A stretch of DNA of 23,822 nucleotides, from NCBI GenBank assembly GCA_910592005.1, contig CAJVPP010000984.1:1-23822 (forward strand), in the 5' to 3' direction. The position numbers and the translations under genes were made by a program. Of this stretch, positions 10,037 to 20,599 are shown piece after piece (position 1 is the stretch's first letter; each line of letters starts with the position of its first letter). The notes beneath the pieces were generated by a model. It saw only the letters and a list, made by a program, of their open reading frames with translations, ran no database searches and was not told the DNA's origin. The stretch is from Funneliformis mosseae (taxonomy: Eukaryota; Glomeromycota; Glomeromycetes; Glomerales; Glomeraceae).

Positions 10037-10465
10037 GTTACAGTAACTTTTGATGAATAAATAAATATAAAAATGAAACAATTATAAGGTATAATATTTA
10101 TTATATCAAAAGGTTAATTTTTAGTTTAGGATGTATATAAAAATAAATTATGAGCAATCTTATATAAATAATATTATTCAGTATATAAAAAAATTAATAA
10201 AGGATACTAGAAAATAAAGTTATTATAAAGATATTTATTTTAGACTTAACAGATAAATATACTACAATAAAATAAACTTTTTATATAATTAATTATTACT
10301 AAGGAATATTTTTAGAAACTATTATTAAATCTGAAACATAAGTTTAATGAAAAAAAATAATCACGTATTGACTCAAATTTTGAGCAGATAAATAATAGAA
10401 TATTTCATGTAATATATAGCTAGTATGTAAAAGTTCTTTGTATTGCTCAGACTAATAAAATTTAG
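10037..10465 (+). pseudogene. Decayed ORF, unknown repeated protein family (copy A)
   Basis: One reading frame can be followed for 143 codons if its many stops are ignored. All stops are TAA, TAG or TGA, each one transition from Gln, Arg or Trp codons. Protein-like words include GIIFIISKG, DVYKNKL, LLLNLKHKFNEKK and SRIDSNFE, then INNRIFHVIYS. Part of it (10309-10455) is related to 21314-21469, where the peptide SIDSIIE, stop, ANNKIPCVIYG occurs. Copy A has TAG (10313-10315) where copy B has CAG (21319-21321), which catches a C-to-T nonsense change directly. I do not recognise the family. Stops occur about as often as chance predicts in such AT-rich DNA. The support is therefore the cross-locus peptide similarity and not openness of the frame. 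Confidence 0.45.
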
Positions 10466-10563
10466 AATAAGACTAATAATTAATAACTTGACTTTATTTT
10501 AAATAACAAATAAGAAGTAATATTTAAGCAAAATCTTTTTACTCTATATAACTAAAGATAGTA

Positions 10564-10697
10564 TTACAACTAGTTGTAATCATGTGATACTTATTTATCA
10601 CTAGTTACAACTAGTTATAACTTAATTTTTATTAATGTTGCAACTAGTTGCAATTCTGTGATGCTTATTTATCACTGATTGTAATTAATTGTAGCAT
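10564..10697. repeat. Tandem duplication of a 60-bp palindromic unit
   Basis: Units 10564-10623 and 10638-10697 align without gaps, with 46 of 60 positions identical and 12 of 14 differences being transitions. Each begins with a palindrome around CAACTAGTTG (TTACAACTAGTTGTAA in unit 1) and shares CTTATTTATCACT. Unit 1 carries a second CAACTAGTT core near its end. It abuts the MITE at 10707. Confidence 0.7.
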
Positions 10698-10706
10698 TAT
10701 CTTTAT

Positions 10707-10869
10707 ATATGGTGTCTTTGCAATAGAAAGGGAAGAAACTCCAAAAAAATTAAAATTTTAGTTTATAAGCCAAAAATGTTCTAAATACTATAATTTGTTC
10801 AGATTTATTATTAACTCATTTTTTATTTTTTTTTGAGTTTCCTCCCTTTCTATTACAAAGGCCTCATAT
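10707..10869. mobile_element. 163-bp MITE with 35-bp terminal inverted repeats
   Basis: The left end (10707-10741) reads ATATGGTGTCTTTGCAATAG then AAAGGGAAGAAACTC. The right end (10835-10869) is its inverted copy with 5 of 35 differences, ending CAAAGGCCTCATAT. The interior is AT-rich and non-coding. I could not identify a target-site duplication, so the superfamily is open. The element end at 121-158 belongs to the same family. Confidence 0.7.
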
Positions 10870-11260
10870 GATTTATTAAATAAATCTTATTTTTGGTAAA
10901 ATTTTTAAAAAATAAGTATTATATCAATGAATATCAAAAGAAGTAGTTTAATTAATAATCTTTATAATAAGTATTAAAACTTTATAATAATATATATGTT
11001 TAGTATCTTTAAGTAATATTAGATAAAATAGTTATTATTTTTGTTTTTATTTAATTTAAAAACTTAAACAATATTAAAGATAAATATTATAATGTTAATT
11101 TAATTTATTAATTAATACCAAACAAATTTTAATATAAAAATATTCTATTATTTTAATTTATTTTAGTAAAATTTGACCTACATTAAGTTAATGTAACATA
11201 TTAAAATACAATATTTTAAAACTTGCAAATAAATCTTCAAATAATAATAATTAAAAACTT

Positions 11261-11566
11261 TTAGATAATATTGCTGATATTATAAATGATTCAGAATTTT
11301 TAATGATTCTTTTTTACATTATAATATATACTTTATTTTTTATATAATGTTAAACAAATTACAAAAAGATATTATATGATTATTTAAAATAATACATTAT
11401 TTTACATATATTATTAAAATATTTGAAGATTAATAAAATTTTAATTTAATATACAAATTATTAAAATGTTAGAAAGAATAAAATGATTATTTCTTATATT
11501 TTCTATTATTCTTTACCTCAATACAAAATGGAAAAATTTAAAGCTACAAATAATAATTTAATATAA
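11261..11566 (+). pseudogene. Possible second hAT transposase remnant
   Basis: One frame from 11261 to 11566 gives LLDNIADIINDSEFLMI at the start and RKNKMIISYIFYYSLPQYKM then EKFKATNNN at the end, with scattered TAA stops between. The order of an 'I..II.D..F' segment, a gap of about 60 residues and 'FF..P.Y' resembles the middle part of hAT transposases, N-terminal to the dimerisation region. No dimerisation motif was found downstream. Weak call. Confidence 0.3.
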
Positions 11567-13064
11567 ACTTATATTAATAAATGATTAATATTATTATCAG
11601 ATTTTTTTTAATTTTTATTTTTTATCAATTATAATTAAAATAATTTTTTATAAATAAGATGATAATCTCTATAACTTTAAAATATTTTTACAATTTAAAG
11701 ATAATTTAATAAATTATTAGAATTCTATAGCTGATATTAATCTAAAATTTACAAAATTTACAATATATATTTATGGTAATTATGTAATTTAATATCAATA
11801 GAAAGGCTTTAAAGTAATATAAACTTTCTTTATATAAATAGATGAAATAAATTAAAGGTATATATTTATATTAATTATATTAGAAATTTTAATCATAATC
11901 ATTATTCTATTAATATTTATAAAGTAAAAAAGTATTAGCAATGAATTAAATCTAAAGTGATGTACTTTATTATTATTAAAAAAAGCAAAGGAATTAGATA
12001 CTAAAGTTAAGCATTTATATATAGTAATACCAATAGTTAATAATTTACAAATTAGTGTGATAATAATAATAATATAAAAAAAAGAAATTAAGATAATATT
12101 ACATAAAAGAAGATATAGATGATAATGATCTAAAGGATAACATCAATCTCTAAGAAATCATATATGTCTTTTATATTATCTATGTTATCTATAATAAATA
12201 TTTTTTTTATATATTATATTTCTTTTATTTATTTTATTTTATTTTTTTTATATCTTTGATAATTTTATATATTTTATATTATATAAATAGAGAATATTTT
12301 TTTTTAATTTAGTGGTGTGTCTAATTCATAGTTTTATTAAATAGTTTAGTTTAATTTTTTAATATAATTGTATAATACAGAGTACTAACTGGAGCAGTAC
12401 TCTATTGTTATCATTATTAAATAAATTGTTAATTGACTGACACTCTTCTAAATTTAATTACAAAATATACCTTCTGCTTATCACTAATAAATATTACTTT
12501 ATTTATCACTCAATAAGTATTTTAAAGAACTGATCATAATAATAATAGTAAGAATGATAATTTAATTTTAAATAAATGTGTTAAATCTCAAACTGAAGAA
12601 TAAAAATAAAAATAAAATACATTTATTAAAGAATTAATTAATGCTATTAAGTAAAAAAATAAGTTTGATTATTTTAATGATAAAGTACTTTTAACTATAT
12701 TATTTTAAATTTTTATTTATAAAATCATCATATATATTATTATAAAAATAATAATTTTATAATAAATTATTTTAAAAATATTTAAAATAATTAAAAATGA
12801 ATTATATTATTAAATAAAATTGCAGATAATTTGTTTATAATATTATTAAAGGATTAAGTTTTTTTAACATATAATAGTTTTGCATAATCTTTATTAAAGT
12901 AAAGTAATATTTTATAAAATTATAAATTACAAAAGAGAAATATAAAAATTTTTATCTAATCAAGAAAATAAAATTAAATTAAAATTAATCCTATACTATT
13001 CTAAATTAACCTACTCTAAATTAAATTAAAGTAAGCTCAACCATCTAGTATAAGAGCTCAATAA
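11567..13064. other. Extremely AT-rich stretch without a recognisable gene
   Basis: About 1.5 kb. It contains short simple repeats (ATAATAATAATA near 12060, TTTTATTTTATTT near 12230) and a loose inverted pairing between about 12085-12120 and 12165-12240. I see no coding remnant I would defend. Confidence 0.5.
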
Positions 13065-14760
13065 TTATTTATTAATAATATTATCATTTATATTAAAACT
13101 AGTAATATATGTATTCTTTTCAGTTTTTATGTTATCTTTAGTAAAGTTTTTATTGAAGAGATCTGTTTAGTGAAGAAATAATGTATCAATATTTAGGACT
13201 TTTTAATTATCATAATATACTTTATAGTAAAATGTAGATCTTTATTTATTTTAGTAAGTTGTTCTAAGATAGTAGTAAATTGATTCAAAATTTTAGTTAA
13301 CAATCTAAGTTAGAAGGATTGATTATCTTTATATTTTACTTGATATTATTTTTTATTTATTTAATCTGCTATATATGAAATATATAAATACTAATATTAA
13401 AAGTTTCTTTACTCTATCATTAATAGAGCAGTTAGGAATTTTATTTATTGATTATGAAAATTACTAGGTTTAGAATGTAGATAGGGTTTTTAGAACTTGT
13501 AGATTAATAAATTAAATCTTTTAGTATTTTTTTAAGTTATTAAATAAGTATTTAAATATTATTATTTTTTTTGAAGAAGAAGGTTTAGATATATTAACTA
13601 AAGTCTTATAGTTATGAAATTAATTAGGTTTAAACGTTAATATAAATATTAGATTTAGTAATTTTATAAAATAAAGTAGTTTTACAATGATTTTGTAATT
13701 AATATTTTAAAACCTAACAAATAAAATATAGTTTAGTATTAGAATCTGTTTAGATTAAGCATTTTCTATTTAGGTAATATAATTTACCATTTTTCATAGC
13801 TTTTATAACTTCTTTATCTTTAAAATAGAATATAGTATATTGTAAATTTCTATAATTTGCAGTTGCATTGTTAATAAAAATAAAGTGATATTTATTAGTA
13901 TTAGAAGAGAGTTTATAAATTTTAAAGAAAGTGCAAATTTTTCCTGATATTTTGAATTACTATTGTATAATAATAATGATAAATTCAAATGAGATCTTTA
14001 AAAATAAAGTAACTATTAAGTTTTATTCAAATAGTTATATTAGTATTATATTTATAGATAAGAGTATTTTATTACTAAAGATTTTTTGTTGTTATAACAC
14101 AATAAGCAATCTTTTTAAAAAGAAGAAGATTGATCTGATATTTAACTTAGTAGTCAAAATCAGACTTTCTGTAAGATAAATTTATAATTTAAAGATATAT
14201 TTAACAACTAGTTTAGTTATGAATAGTAAAAATATGACATTATTTAAATAAGGTAATCTAAGTACAATTGCATTATTTGTTTTTATATGTAAAGTAAAAT
14301 CAATTTTGATAATTTTCTTTATTAAATTATTAGAATAACTGCGAATGAATATACTAATAAAAGGTGAGTAATGTAATGCAAAAATATTATATATATTATT
14401 TTATTTATCTCTATTTGATTTAATTTTTTTATAGCATAATAAGCAAAGTAAATTAGGATTTCAGTATCATTTTCTAGATGAATACTACTTTTATTATTAT
14501 TTTTACATTAAAAATATTTTTAAAAGCATCAAAAGTTTGATCTTCATCTAATAGAATATTATTGATAATAATATTAATTTCTAAACTTTTTCTTTTATCA
14601 AGAGGTAAAGTGAGAAATATTTCAACTTTTATATCTTCAATTATATTTTTAAAAATACTTTTATTAATGTTTGAGATTTTTAGTTATAAAATTTCAATAA
14701 ACTGTTTTTTGGCAAGATATTGTTGTTAGTTATTCTTCAGTAAAGAAGAGCAAATTTTGT
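13065..14760 (-). pseudogene. Decayed minus-strand element, possibly non-LTR retrotransposon ORF1
   Basis: Several protein-like pieces occur in the same orientation, with frameshifts and stops between. About 14680-14485 contains EDIKVEIFLTLPLDKRKSLE and DEDQTFDAFKNIFN, followed one frame over by SSIHLENDTEILIYFAYYAI. Positions 13988-13803 are open for 61 codons (SKYQEKFALSLKFINSLL). About 13870-13735, shifted, reads YRNLQYTIFYFKDKEVIKAM and NGKLYYLNRKC. Positions 13309-13193 read LTKILNQFTTILEQLTKINK, a coiled-coil-like string. About 13139-13065 reads KNTYITSFNIN, reminiscent of the start of an endonuclease domain of non-LTR elements. The order (nucleic-acid-binding-like part, coiled coil, endonuclease-like start) suggests a LINE ORF1/ORF2 junction, but no catalytic or reverse transcriptase motif was found. 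Treat the type as a guess. Confidence 0.3.
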
Positions 14761-15770
14761 TGGCTTATTTTTATTATTTTTTAATTAGTTTATAAAGGAT
14801 TAAATTTATAAAATATTTATAAACAAATTTATATTTATTTTTTTAAGAAATAATAAATTTTATTTTATATATTCTTTATATTTAAATTATGTATTTATAA
14901 AATTACTTTTATAAATTAATTAAATTATTTACTTTGCAAAAGAAAAGAAGAAAAGAAAATACTAAAAAAATTTATTTATTTATAAATTAAATATGATTTT
15001 TAGTAAAAAAATTCAAAATTTAATATTAATTCAAAAAAATTTTTTTTGAAGTTTTTTCTCTTTCTACTAAATAATCGACTTTATTTTTTTGAGAAAAAGG
15101 AAGCTTATCATCTTAGATAGATGTATCAATAACTCAGGACTGTCTCTTACACTGCTCATTGACAAAGTCGATGTTAACAAAATACCTATATTGATAAAAA
15201 AATTTAATATTTAGTCTATTCAGAACATTTAGATTAAATTTATAAAATTAACTTGATTTATATAATTTAATTTGATTTGAAATTTTTAATTATAAAAATT
15301 TGAAAATTTATTAATTTGATCAATTTATACTTTAACTTTATAAATAATTACATATATTTACCTATTAAGAGAAATCCAAATAAGCATAAAAAATTATTTT
15401 AGGATTAATGATTATTAAAATAGCAATTTTTTTTATACATTAATATTAGAAAAGATTTAATATTTGATAAATAAGTCAAAATTTATAAAAAAAAAAATTA
15501 CTATTTAGATTCAGCTCACTAAAAGAAATCTTAATTAATAGATAATAATGTTTACTCAAATTAGATCAAGACAAATAATTAAGCTCTAAAAATAAGATAT
15601 AAATTAAATATAAAACTTTGTCTTATTTATTTTTTTTATTAAATATAATTAATTTAATTAATTTAATAATCCAATAAAAGTTTGAATATGTAAATAAGTT
15701 AAACCTTTTTGACGCATTTAAAAAGATCTCTTTATACTTTGTAATATCTTTTTAGTTAACGATAATGTCA
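14761..15770. other. AT-rich spacer with a short minus-strand coding fragment
   Basis: Mostly AT-rich filler. On the minus strand around 15175-15030 a fragment reads DDKLPFSQKNKVDYLVEREK, preceded by two in-frame stops (TAA, TGA). It looks like a piece of a former protein but cannot be assigned. ATCGACTTT (about 15073) and AAAGTCGAT (about 15165) form a 9-bp inverted pair around it. Confidence 0.3.
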
Positions 15771-16052
15771 ACAGGTTTCATATATCCGAAATAAGAATAG
15801 AAATGATAACTAGATAGATATTTAAAGGAGAATAAAATTTTTTTTGTAACACCTTAATTCGAGCTAACAAAAGATTACTTTCTTAGAAAAAATATCATAA
15901 AATCAATGTTGATCGATTATTTAAAGTAATAATTATACCAGGAAGACCCCTATCTAAAGACACAGAATAGTTATGATTTGCCCCTGAAAATTTTTGCATC
16001 GTGTTCACTTTGTCTGCATAGCAAAAAAAGCTTTTTTCATTTTTAAGACAAA

Positions 16053-16077
16053 TCGCGTTTATTTTTCGCGTTTATTT
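16053..16077. promoter_or_regulatory. Tandem TCGCGTTTATTT motif (MBF/SBF-like)
   Basis: TCGCGTTTATTT occurs twice in 25 bp (16053-16064 and 16066-16077). In the other orientation this gives two AACGCGA words. ACGCGA(A) resembles the binding sites of the yeast cell-cycle factors MBF and SBF. It is about 560 bp upstream of the Rxt3-like start codon. CGCG is very rare in this window, so an exact tandem copy is notable. Function is inferred. Confidence 0.35.
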
Positions 16078-16410
16078 ATGACAAGGTCTATACATTTACA
16101 CGCAAACTTATTCGTTTTTTACTTGTTGAATTTGAAAATATCACTACATAAATTATAACAGTTTAACACCTATACTTTTACAAGAATTATTTACAATATG
16201 CATTGGAGTGACAAATAAGAGTCATTAATCATGCGATTTCATTTTAACACGCCGTTTCCAGGACAAAGTTATTTTATCCCATGTAAATTTGACCTTTGCA
16301 CTTGCGAGACTGCGGCTATAGTGGAACAAAATACTTCGGCAAAACAAAGGATCCAAGGATGATCAAATTATCATTATCACATTGATAAAGTTCAGTGATG
16401 CTTGAATGTC

Positions 16411-16415
16411 ATTGG
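16411..16415. promoter_or_regulatory. Possible inverted CCAAT box
   Basis: ATTGG, the complement of CCAAT, occurs in GTCATTGGTCTG 222 bp upstream of the Rxt3-like start. Position suits a CCAAT-binding (Hap/NF-Y) site. It is a five-base motif, so the support is slight. Confidence 0.25.
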
Positions 16416-16636
16416 TCTGATTTTCATTGAAAAAATTAAAATTGTAACCATTTCCTTATCCGGTTATCAGCATTTTTAAAAAAAATGATCGACGCTTTGT
16501 CTAATAGAGTTGATCCATTTATTTCCTTATTTCCATTTGAATCATTTTGAATCTTGCTTTCTTCATTCATCATTTTCTGTATATCAAAATATCTTTCATT
16601 TGAAAGGATAATACTGCTAAACAATCCTTTTTGAAA

Positions 16637-18812
16637 ATGGAACGTCCTGCACATAAACGTCCTTTATTAGAAGAGTCCCCATTACCTTTATCCGACTCTA
16701 ATAACGTATCTGATCACCTAGCTAAACGAATCAGACTGACTTTACCGCCAATTTCTTCTTCTTTTCCACCGACAAACGCCTCAACTTCTTACTCATCATA
16801 CAAACCACCCTTTCCTTCATCAATACATGAAAGTAGCAACTTTTCAATCTTACCTCCATTATCCACTACGAATTCAACAAATTTATCCATTAGTTCACCT
16901 AGGCCAATTTTTAATCATGATTTACCTCCGATTGATTCTTTATGCTCATTACCTCCCTTAAATAATTTCATTCAACAGACTGCGCCTTCAGTAAATCCGA
17001 TGTCAGTATCGGCTATTCTATCAAATGAAGAAGATACATTCGTTAGGATTGATACAAATAGTAACGAGATTGCCTCGGGAAATAATAATATTGGGAATCG
17101 ACATCATACTCCGCTCGATTATCGTACTCCGCTGAATACAAGTCCTGTTATCAAAGCTTCGTCCTCTCCTTCGTTGCCCACGCCTCTTAAGTTAGTTCAA
17201 CCTATTATTGAAGGTATGAGTGAAATTGAAAATATGCATAGGATGCGACGGATGGAGAGAGAAAATAATATTGTTGAGAATTCATCCAATGAAAATGGAG
17301 AGGGTGACGGAATCGAAGTCGAAATTGAAGGAGAAAATGAAGGCGGATACGAGAATGAAGAGGAAGAAAGGTATGAGATGGATGAGGTAGATGAGGAAGC
17401 AACGCAGGATTATGTTGCTCATGAATATGATTATCATGACGAGCCACAAGTAATCGTTGAAAATGACGAGACTTTAAATATGGAAGGTCGAGAGGAGCGT
17501 CATTTAGGTGAGTTAATAATAAAATACAAAATAAATGATCAAGAAATATTTTAATTTAATGAAAATTACCTTTTATTTATTGAAATCTCTCATTTCAATT
17601 TAGGTCATTTGATCTACAATTCAAAAGAGATTTTACCTCCTCTTGAGTTTCATGAAAATGGACTATTGGAAATATGGATCGAGTCGAAATATTTGACTTG
17701 GCTTAATGAGAAAGTCAGAACGAACGCTTTATGGGGTACAGATGTCTATACTGACGATTCAGACGTTGTAGCAGGTATCCGCTTGTTATCGAATTATTGA
17801 ATTCAATTTTTTTTTTGTGCATATTAATGATTAAATTAATTTATTTGCTAATTTTTATTTTAGTACTTATCCATACTGGCCATTATACACCTCCTCCGTC
17901 TTTGTCTGAATGGACTCCTGATTATCCTGATCATGATTTATGTGTTACGATCCGTGTTTTGCCTAAATTAGTCCAGTATACTTCAACTGTACGTGATGGA
18001 TATAAAAGTCGCTCATGGGGAAATCATCATGGTGTGAGTTACAAGATTGAAAGAGTTTGCAAAATGAAGGTAAGATTTTCATATTCCCCTTGAATTGTCG
18101 TAGTTATTAATAATTTTTTATTTCTACAGAAAGGAGAAGCTATTGGCCGATCCAGAGGCAAAGGAAAAAAGGAACGGTTGCGAAAATTTCACGAAATGAA
18201 AAAACGAGCATTTGGTGAAATTTTTGGTAGTTCCTACGATACATCCGTTCTTGTCTTCAACAATGAAGAAGATCCTTGGTAATGTCTTATGGTTATGACT
18301 GTTTAAATAGTTTATTCTCTTGATATAATATATATTTATTATCTTCCTTTTCAGTTATAAATACAACCAACATATGATGATGGACGAAGAAGAACTTCGA
18401 AAACAACTTGAAACAAACGTTTTGTATCTTGAAAATGATGAGGAACGGTAAGTAATAGTCTGATCACTGATTTTGCAGTATAACAAATATATAATTAAAT
18501 AATTTTTGTTAAATTAGATACGAGATCTCATATGATGCTGAACGGAAAAAATACCGTTTTGCTATTGTGGCATCTAATACGTATTTAGGAACAAGAACAA
18601 TTTTCAAAGACCAAGTGGCAACAACCTTTCCTCTTGAAAAATCTCATTTGGATGAAATTTTCCGTGATGATTTAGAATTGCGAGAAATGACATGGAACGT
18701 TGTCGGAGTAATCGTCGCTGATAAGACGAACCCACAGCACAGTTTGCTTTGTATATCAAAGCGAGTTTACTGGAGACGCAAAACCGAATGTAATGAAGAA
18801 AAAGTTGCATAA
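16637..18812 (+). CDS. Rxt3-family histone deacetylase complex subunit, six exons
   Basis: Rxt3 is a subunit of the large Rpd3 histone deacetylase complex, a nuclear co-repressor. Exons: 16637-17507, 17604-17774, 17864-18069, 18130-18278, 18355-18447, 18518-18812. Introns are 96, 89, 60, 76 and 70 nt, all GT..AG, and joins keep one frame of 594 codons. Residues 1-200 are Ser/Pro-rich and probably disordered, with a basic KRIRL patch near residue 31. About 215-265 is strongly acidic. The conserved domain starts near residue 291 with GHLIYNSKEILPPLEFHENG, then LWGTDVYTDDSDVVAVLIHT spanning the exon 2/3 join, then a basic KKGEAIGRSRGKGKKERLRK segment. YDAERKKYRFAIVAS and MTWNVVGVIVAD near the end complete it. 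The ATG at 16637 follows AAA and is the first in frame. It converges on the oxidoreductase gene. Family assignment rests on the DSD.VAVLIH.G block. Confidence 0.88.
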
Positions 18813-18895
18813 AATAAGAAATTGGTATATTCTTGGTTGGTCGATTAACGACTGGACTTTTTTTTTTTTGTTTTATTTTATTTTATATGATATCT

Positions 18896-18970
18896 ATCTG
18901 ACATATATTAGAAAATATTATCGCTTATTTAGTAAGATATGTAACTAAGGTTCTCTAATATACGTCAGAT
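18896..18970. repeat. 75-nt inverted repeat in the 3' flank of the Rxt3-like gene
   Basis: ATCTGACATATATTAGA (18896-18912) pairs with TCTAATATACGTCAGAT (18954-18970), 16 of 17 bases complementary, with a 41-nt loop. It starts 84 nt after the Rxt3-like stop codon, so it may lie in the 3' untranslated RNA. It could be an mRNA hairpin or a tiny transposon remnant. No target duplication is evident. Confidence 0.55.
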
Positions 18971-19135
18971 GCCCTTAAAAAAACCTTTTGAACCTAAAAG
19001 ATTTTTTCTTTTTATGGACAGATACTCTCGGAAATTTATATTTCATAATTATAATTATTTTGACAAATAATTATAATATTTTTTTTTTTTAGTTTTTTTT
19101 TTAAAAAAAAAAAAATAGATAATATGTAAAAAATT

Positions 19136-19141
19136 TTTATT
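19136..19141 (-). terminator. Possible polyadenylation signal of the oxidoreductase gene
   Basis: The minus strand reads AATAAA 20 nt beyond the stop codon at 19161-19163. Position is right for a 3' end signal. Confidence 0.4.
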
Positions 19142-19160
19142 AGAAATAAACTCAATACCA

Positions 19161-20439
19161 TTAAACATTAACACTAAGTATAACTTTACCAACAGTGTTA
19201 CCAGATTGAAGTAAGGTTAAAGCTTCTACAAGTTGATCAAATTCAAATTCATGGCCAACATGAGGAGCTTCCAGTTGTAAAGATTGCATATCATTAAAAA
19301 TCTGATTTAATCTCTCAGCTCGTTCATAAATATGAATTAAATTAAATCCAAGAAGCTACGAAATAGAACGATCAAGTGTTTAAAAAGTGTATGTATGTTC
19401 AAATAACTAGATTTCAAATTATAGCTTACCGACTTATTTCCTTGTAAAATTTCCATTGGATCAATTTTAGGTCTCCAAATATATTTCCAACCTAATTTTA
19501 ACCATTCAAACATATTCCAGATAGGGTGTAAATTACCAATAGGTGTAAAACTAGCGGAACCAAATAAAACCAGTTTGCCTTCTTTAGCTAGCAGATTATA
19601 ATTAGACCAAAACCATTTACCCATAACACTATCCAAGATAATATCATAACCATCTTGTTCTTGTAATCCCATCCGTAATAAAGCTTGCCTTGCTCTTTTT
19701 TCAAAATCATTTGAGGGCTCACGCAATATAAATGTAAAGTTTTCATTATCTCCATATTTTTGGTTAAGTAGATTAAGTTTAGAAGGGTTGCCTATTGTAC
19801 CCACAACTTTAACATTTTCATATTTTGAACATATTGAAAGTGCTAATAATCCACATCCTCCCGCCGCTGAATGAACCAACACTGTTTTATTCTCTTTAAT
19901 TCTACCTAATTCTGTCAGAGCATAAAATGAAGTCATTGCTTGAACCTTGAAAATTTTTTTATTATTAATTTATTTATTTTATTTTTTAAAAAAAAATAAT
20001 TATTAAAAAATCTTTTTAATAATCATATATTTAACATTAAATTCTTTTAATTAATTACCACATAAGCAGCGGCCTGTTGATCGGTCCAATTATCAGGAGT
20101 TTGCTTAACATATTCTTCTTCAATATTTAAATAAGTGGCATACCCACCAAACCTTGTAGCACCATATACTCTTTTGCCTAACCATTCACTTTCTTCAATA
20201 CCATCTCCTACACTTTCAACTATACCACTAAATTCTAATCCTGGTATAAATTTTCCTTTAGGTGTAGCAGAATAAAGGCCAAATATTGCAAAAATATCAG
20301 CAAAATTTAATCCTATACTTTTGACTTGAACCCTTAAATGCTTTGGCGGCGGTGGTGGTAATATATCATCTTCTAATATTAAATTTGCAAATGTACCTTT
20401 AGTAGAGATTGACCAAACCTTCCTAGCTTGTGAAGTCAT
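19161..20439 (-). CDS. VAT-1/quinone oxidoreductase-like MDR dehydrogenase, three exons
   Basis: A zinc-independent medium-chain dehydrogenase/reductase that probably reduces quinones or reactive carbonyls with NADPH. Exons: 20439-20059, 19945-19430, 19355-19161; introns are 113 nt (GTAATT..TCAAG) and 74 nt (GTAAGC..CGTAG), both between codons. Product 363 aa. Residues 1-127 form the GroES-like domain, with GLNFADIFAIFGLY and GLEFSGIVESVGDG. The Rossmann domain follows: VLVHSAAGGCGLLAL (about 149-163) is the AxxGxxG cofactor loop, and GYDIILDSVMG is the strand before the second half. The C-terminal block LLGFNLIHIYE and HEFEFDQLVEALTLLQSGNT then GKVILSV is typical of the VAT-1/QOR branch. Cys and His zinc ligands are absent, as expected. 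No signal peptide. Substrate unknown; crotonyl-CoA reductase-like relatives are a less likely alternative. Confidence 0.94.
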
Positions 20440-20556
20440 TCTTCAAAGTGAAAAAAAAAAATTTAGCAAGTTGAAGCGAATTAATTCAAAAAAATTTTGG
20501 ACATCATATCATGTGGACATTATAAGGTTCATGTGATATTTACAAATTCTTAATTT

Positions 20557-20575
20557 CGGTTAGAATTACAAACCG
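20557..20575. promoter_or_regulatory. Inverted CGG pair (CGG-N13-CCG) upstream of the oxidoreductase
   Basis: CGGTTAGAATTACAAACCG is an inverted repeat (CGGTT..AACCG) 118-136 bp upstream of the start codon. Spaced CGG/CCG triplets are the typical target of fungal Zn2Cys6 binuclear-cluster activators, which often control detoxification genes. The flanking word TTTCGGTTA also occurs at 5763-5771, just before the GST start codon, in the same orientation relative to the gene. Confidence 0.35.
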
Positions 20576-20599
20576 AGAGGAATTACGGTATTTACAAAA

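Larger units (their letters stand above)
15771..16636 (+). other. Upstream region of the Rxt3-like gene
   Basis: Composition becomes less AT-rich here, marking the start of the second gene island. No gene is recognised. It most likely holds the promoter and 5' untranslated region of the gene starting at 16637. The minus-strand open frame at 16654-16436 is an antisense shadow with no recognisable product. Confidence 0.5.
18813..19160. other. Intergenic region between convergent genes
   Basis: A 348-bp interval holding both 3' ends. It includes long T and A homopolymers (18859-18869, 19080-19115) and the 75-nt hairpin listed separately. No gene. Confidence 0.6.

Noticed and set aside
13931..14179. 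82-residue plus-strand open frame
   Set aside because: It is antisense to the more protein-like minus-strand remnant and has only low-complexity content.
14933..15075. Possible third copy of the 10707 MITE family (TTTGCAAAAGAAAAGAAG start)
   Set aside because: Its inverted partner is weak and overlaps a stretch that reads as a coding fragment; similarity is mostly purine-run composition.
16436..16654. Minus-strand open frame over the Rxt3-like start codon
   Set aside because: Antisense overlap with the 5' region of a well-supported gene; no recognisable product.
17205..17447. His/Pro/Leu-rich minus-strand open frame
   Set aside because: Shadow of the acidic Glu-rich segment of the Rxt3-like protein on the opposite strand.
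18604..18810. Minus-strand open frame antisense to the last Rxt3-like exon
   Set aside because: The plus-strand frame joins the conserved spliced protein; the antisense frame has no motif.
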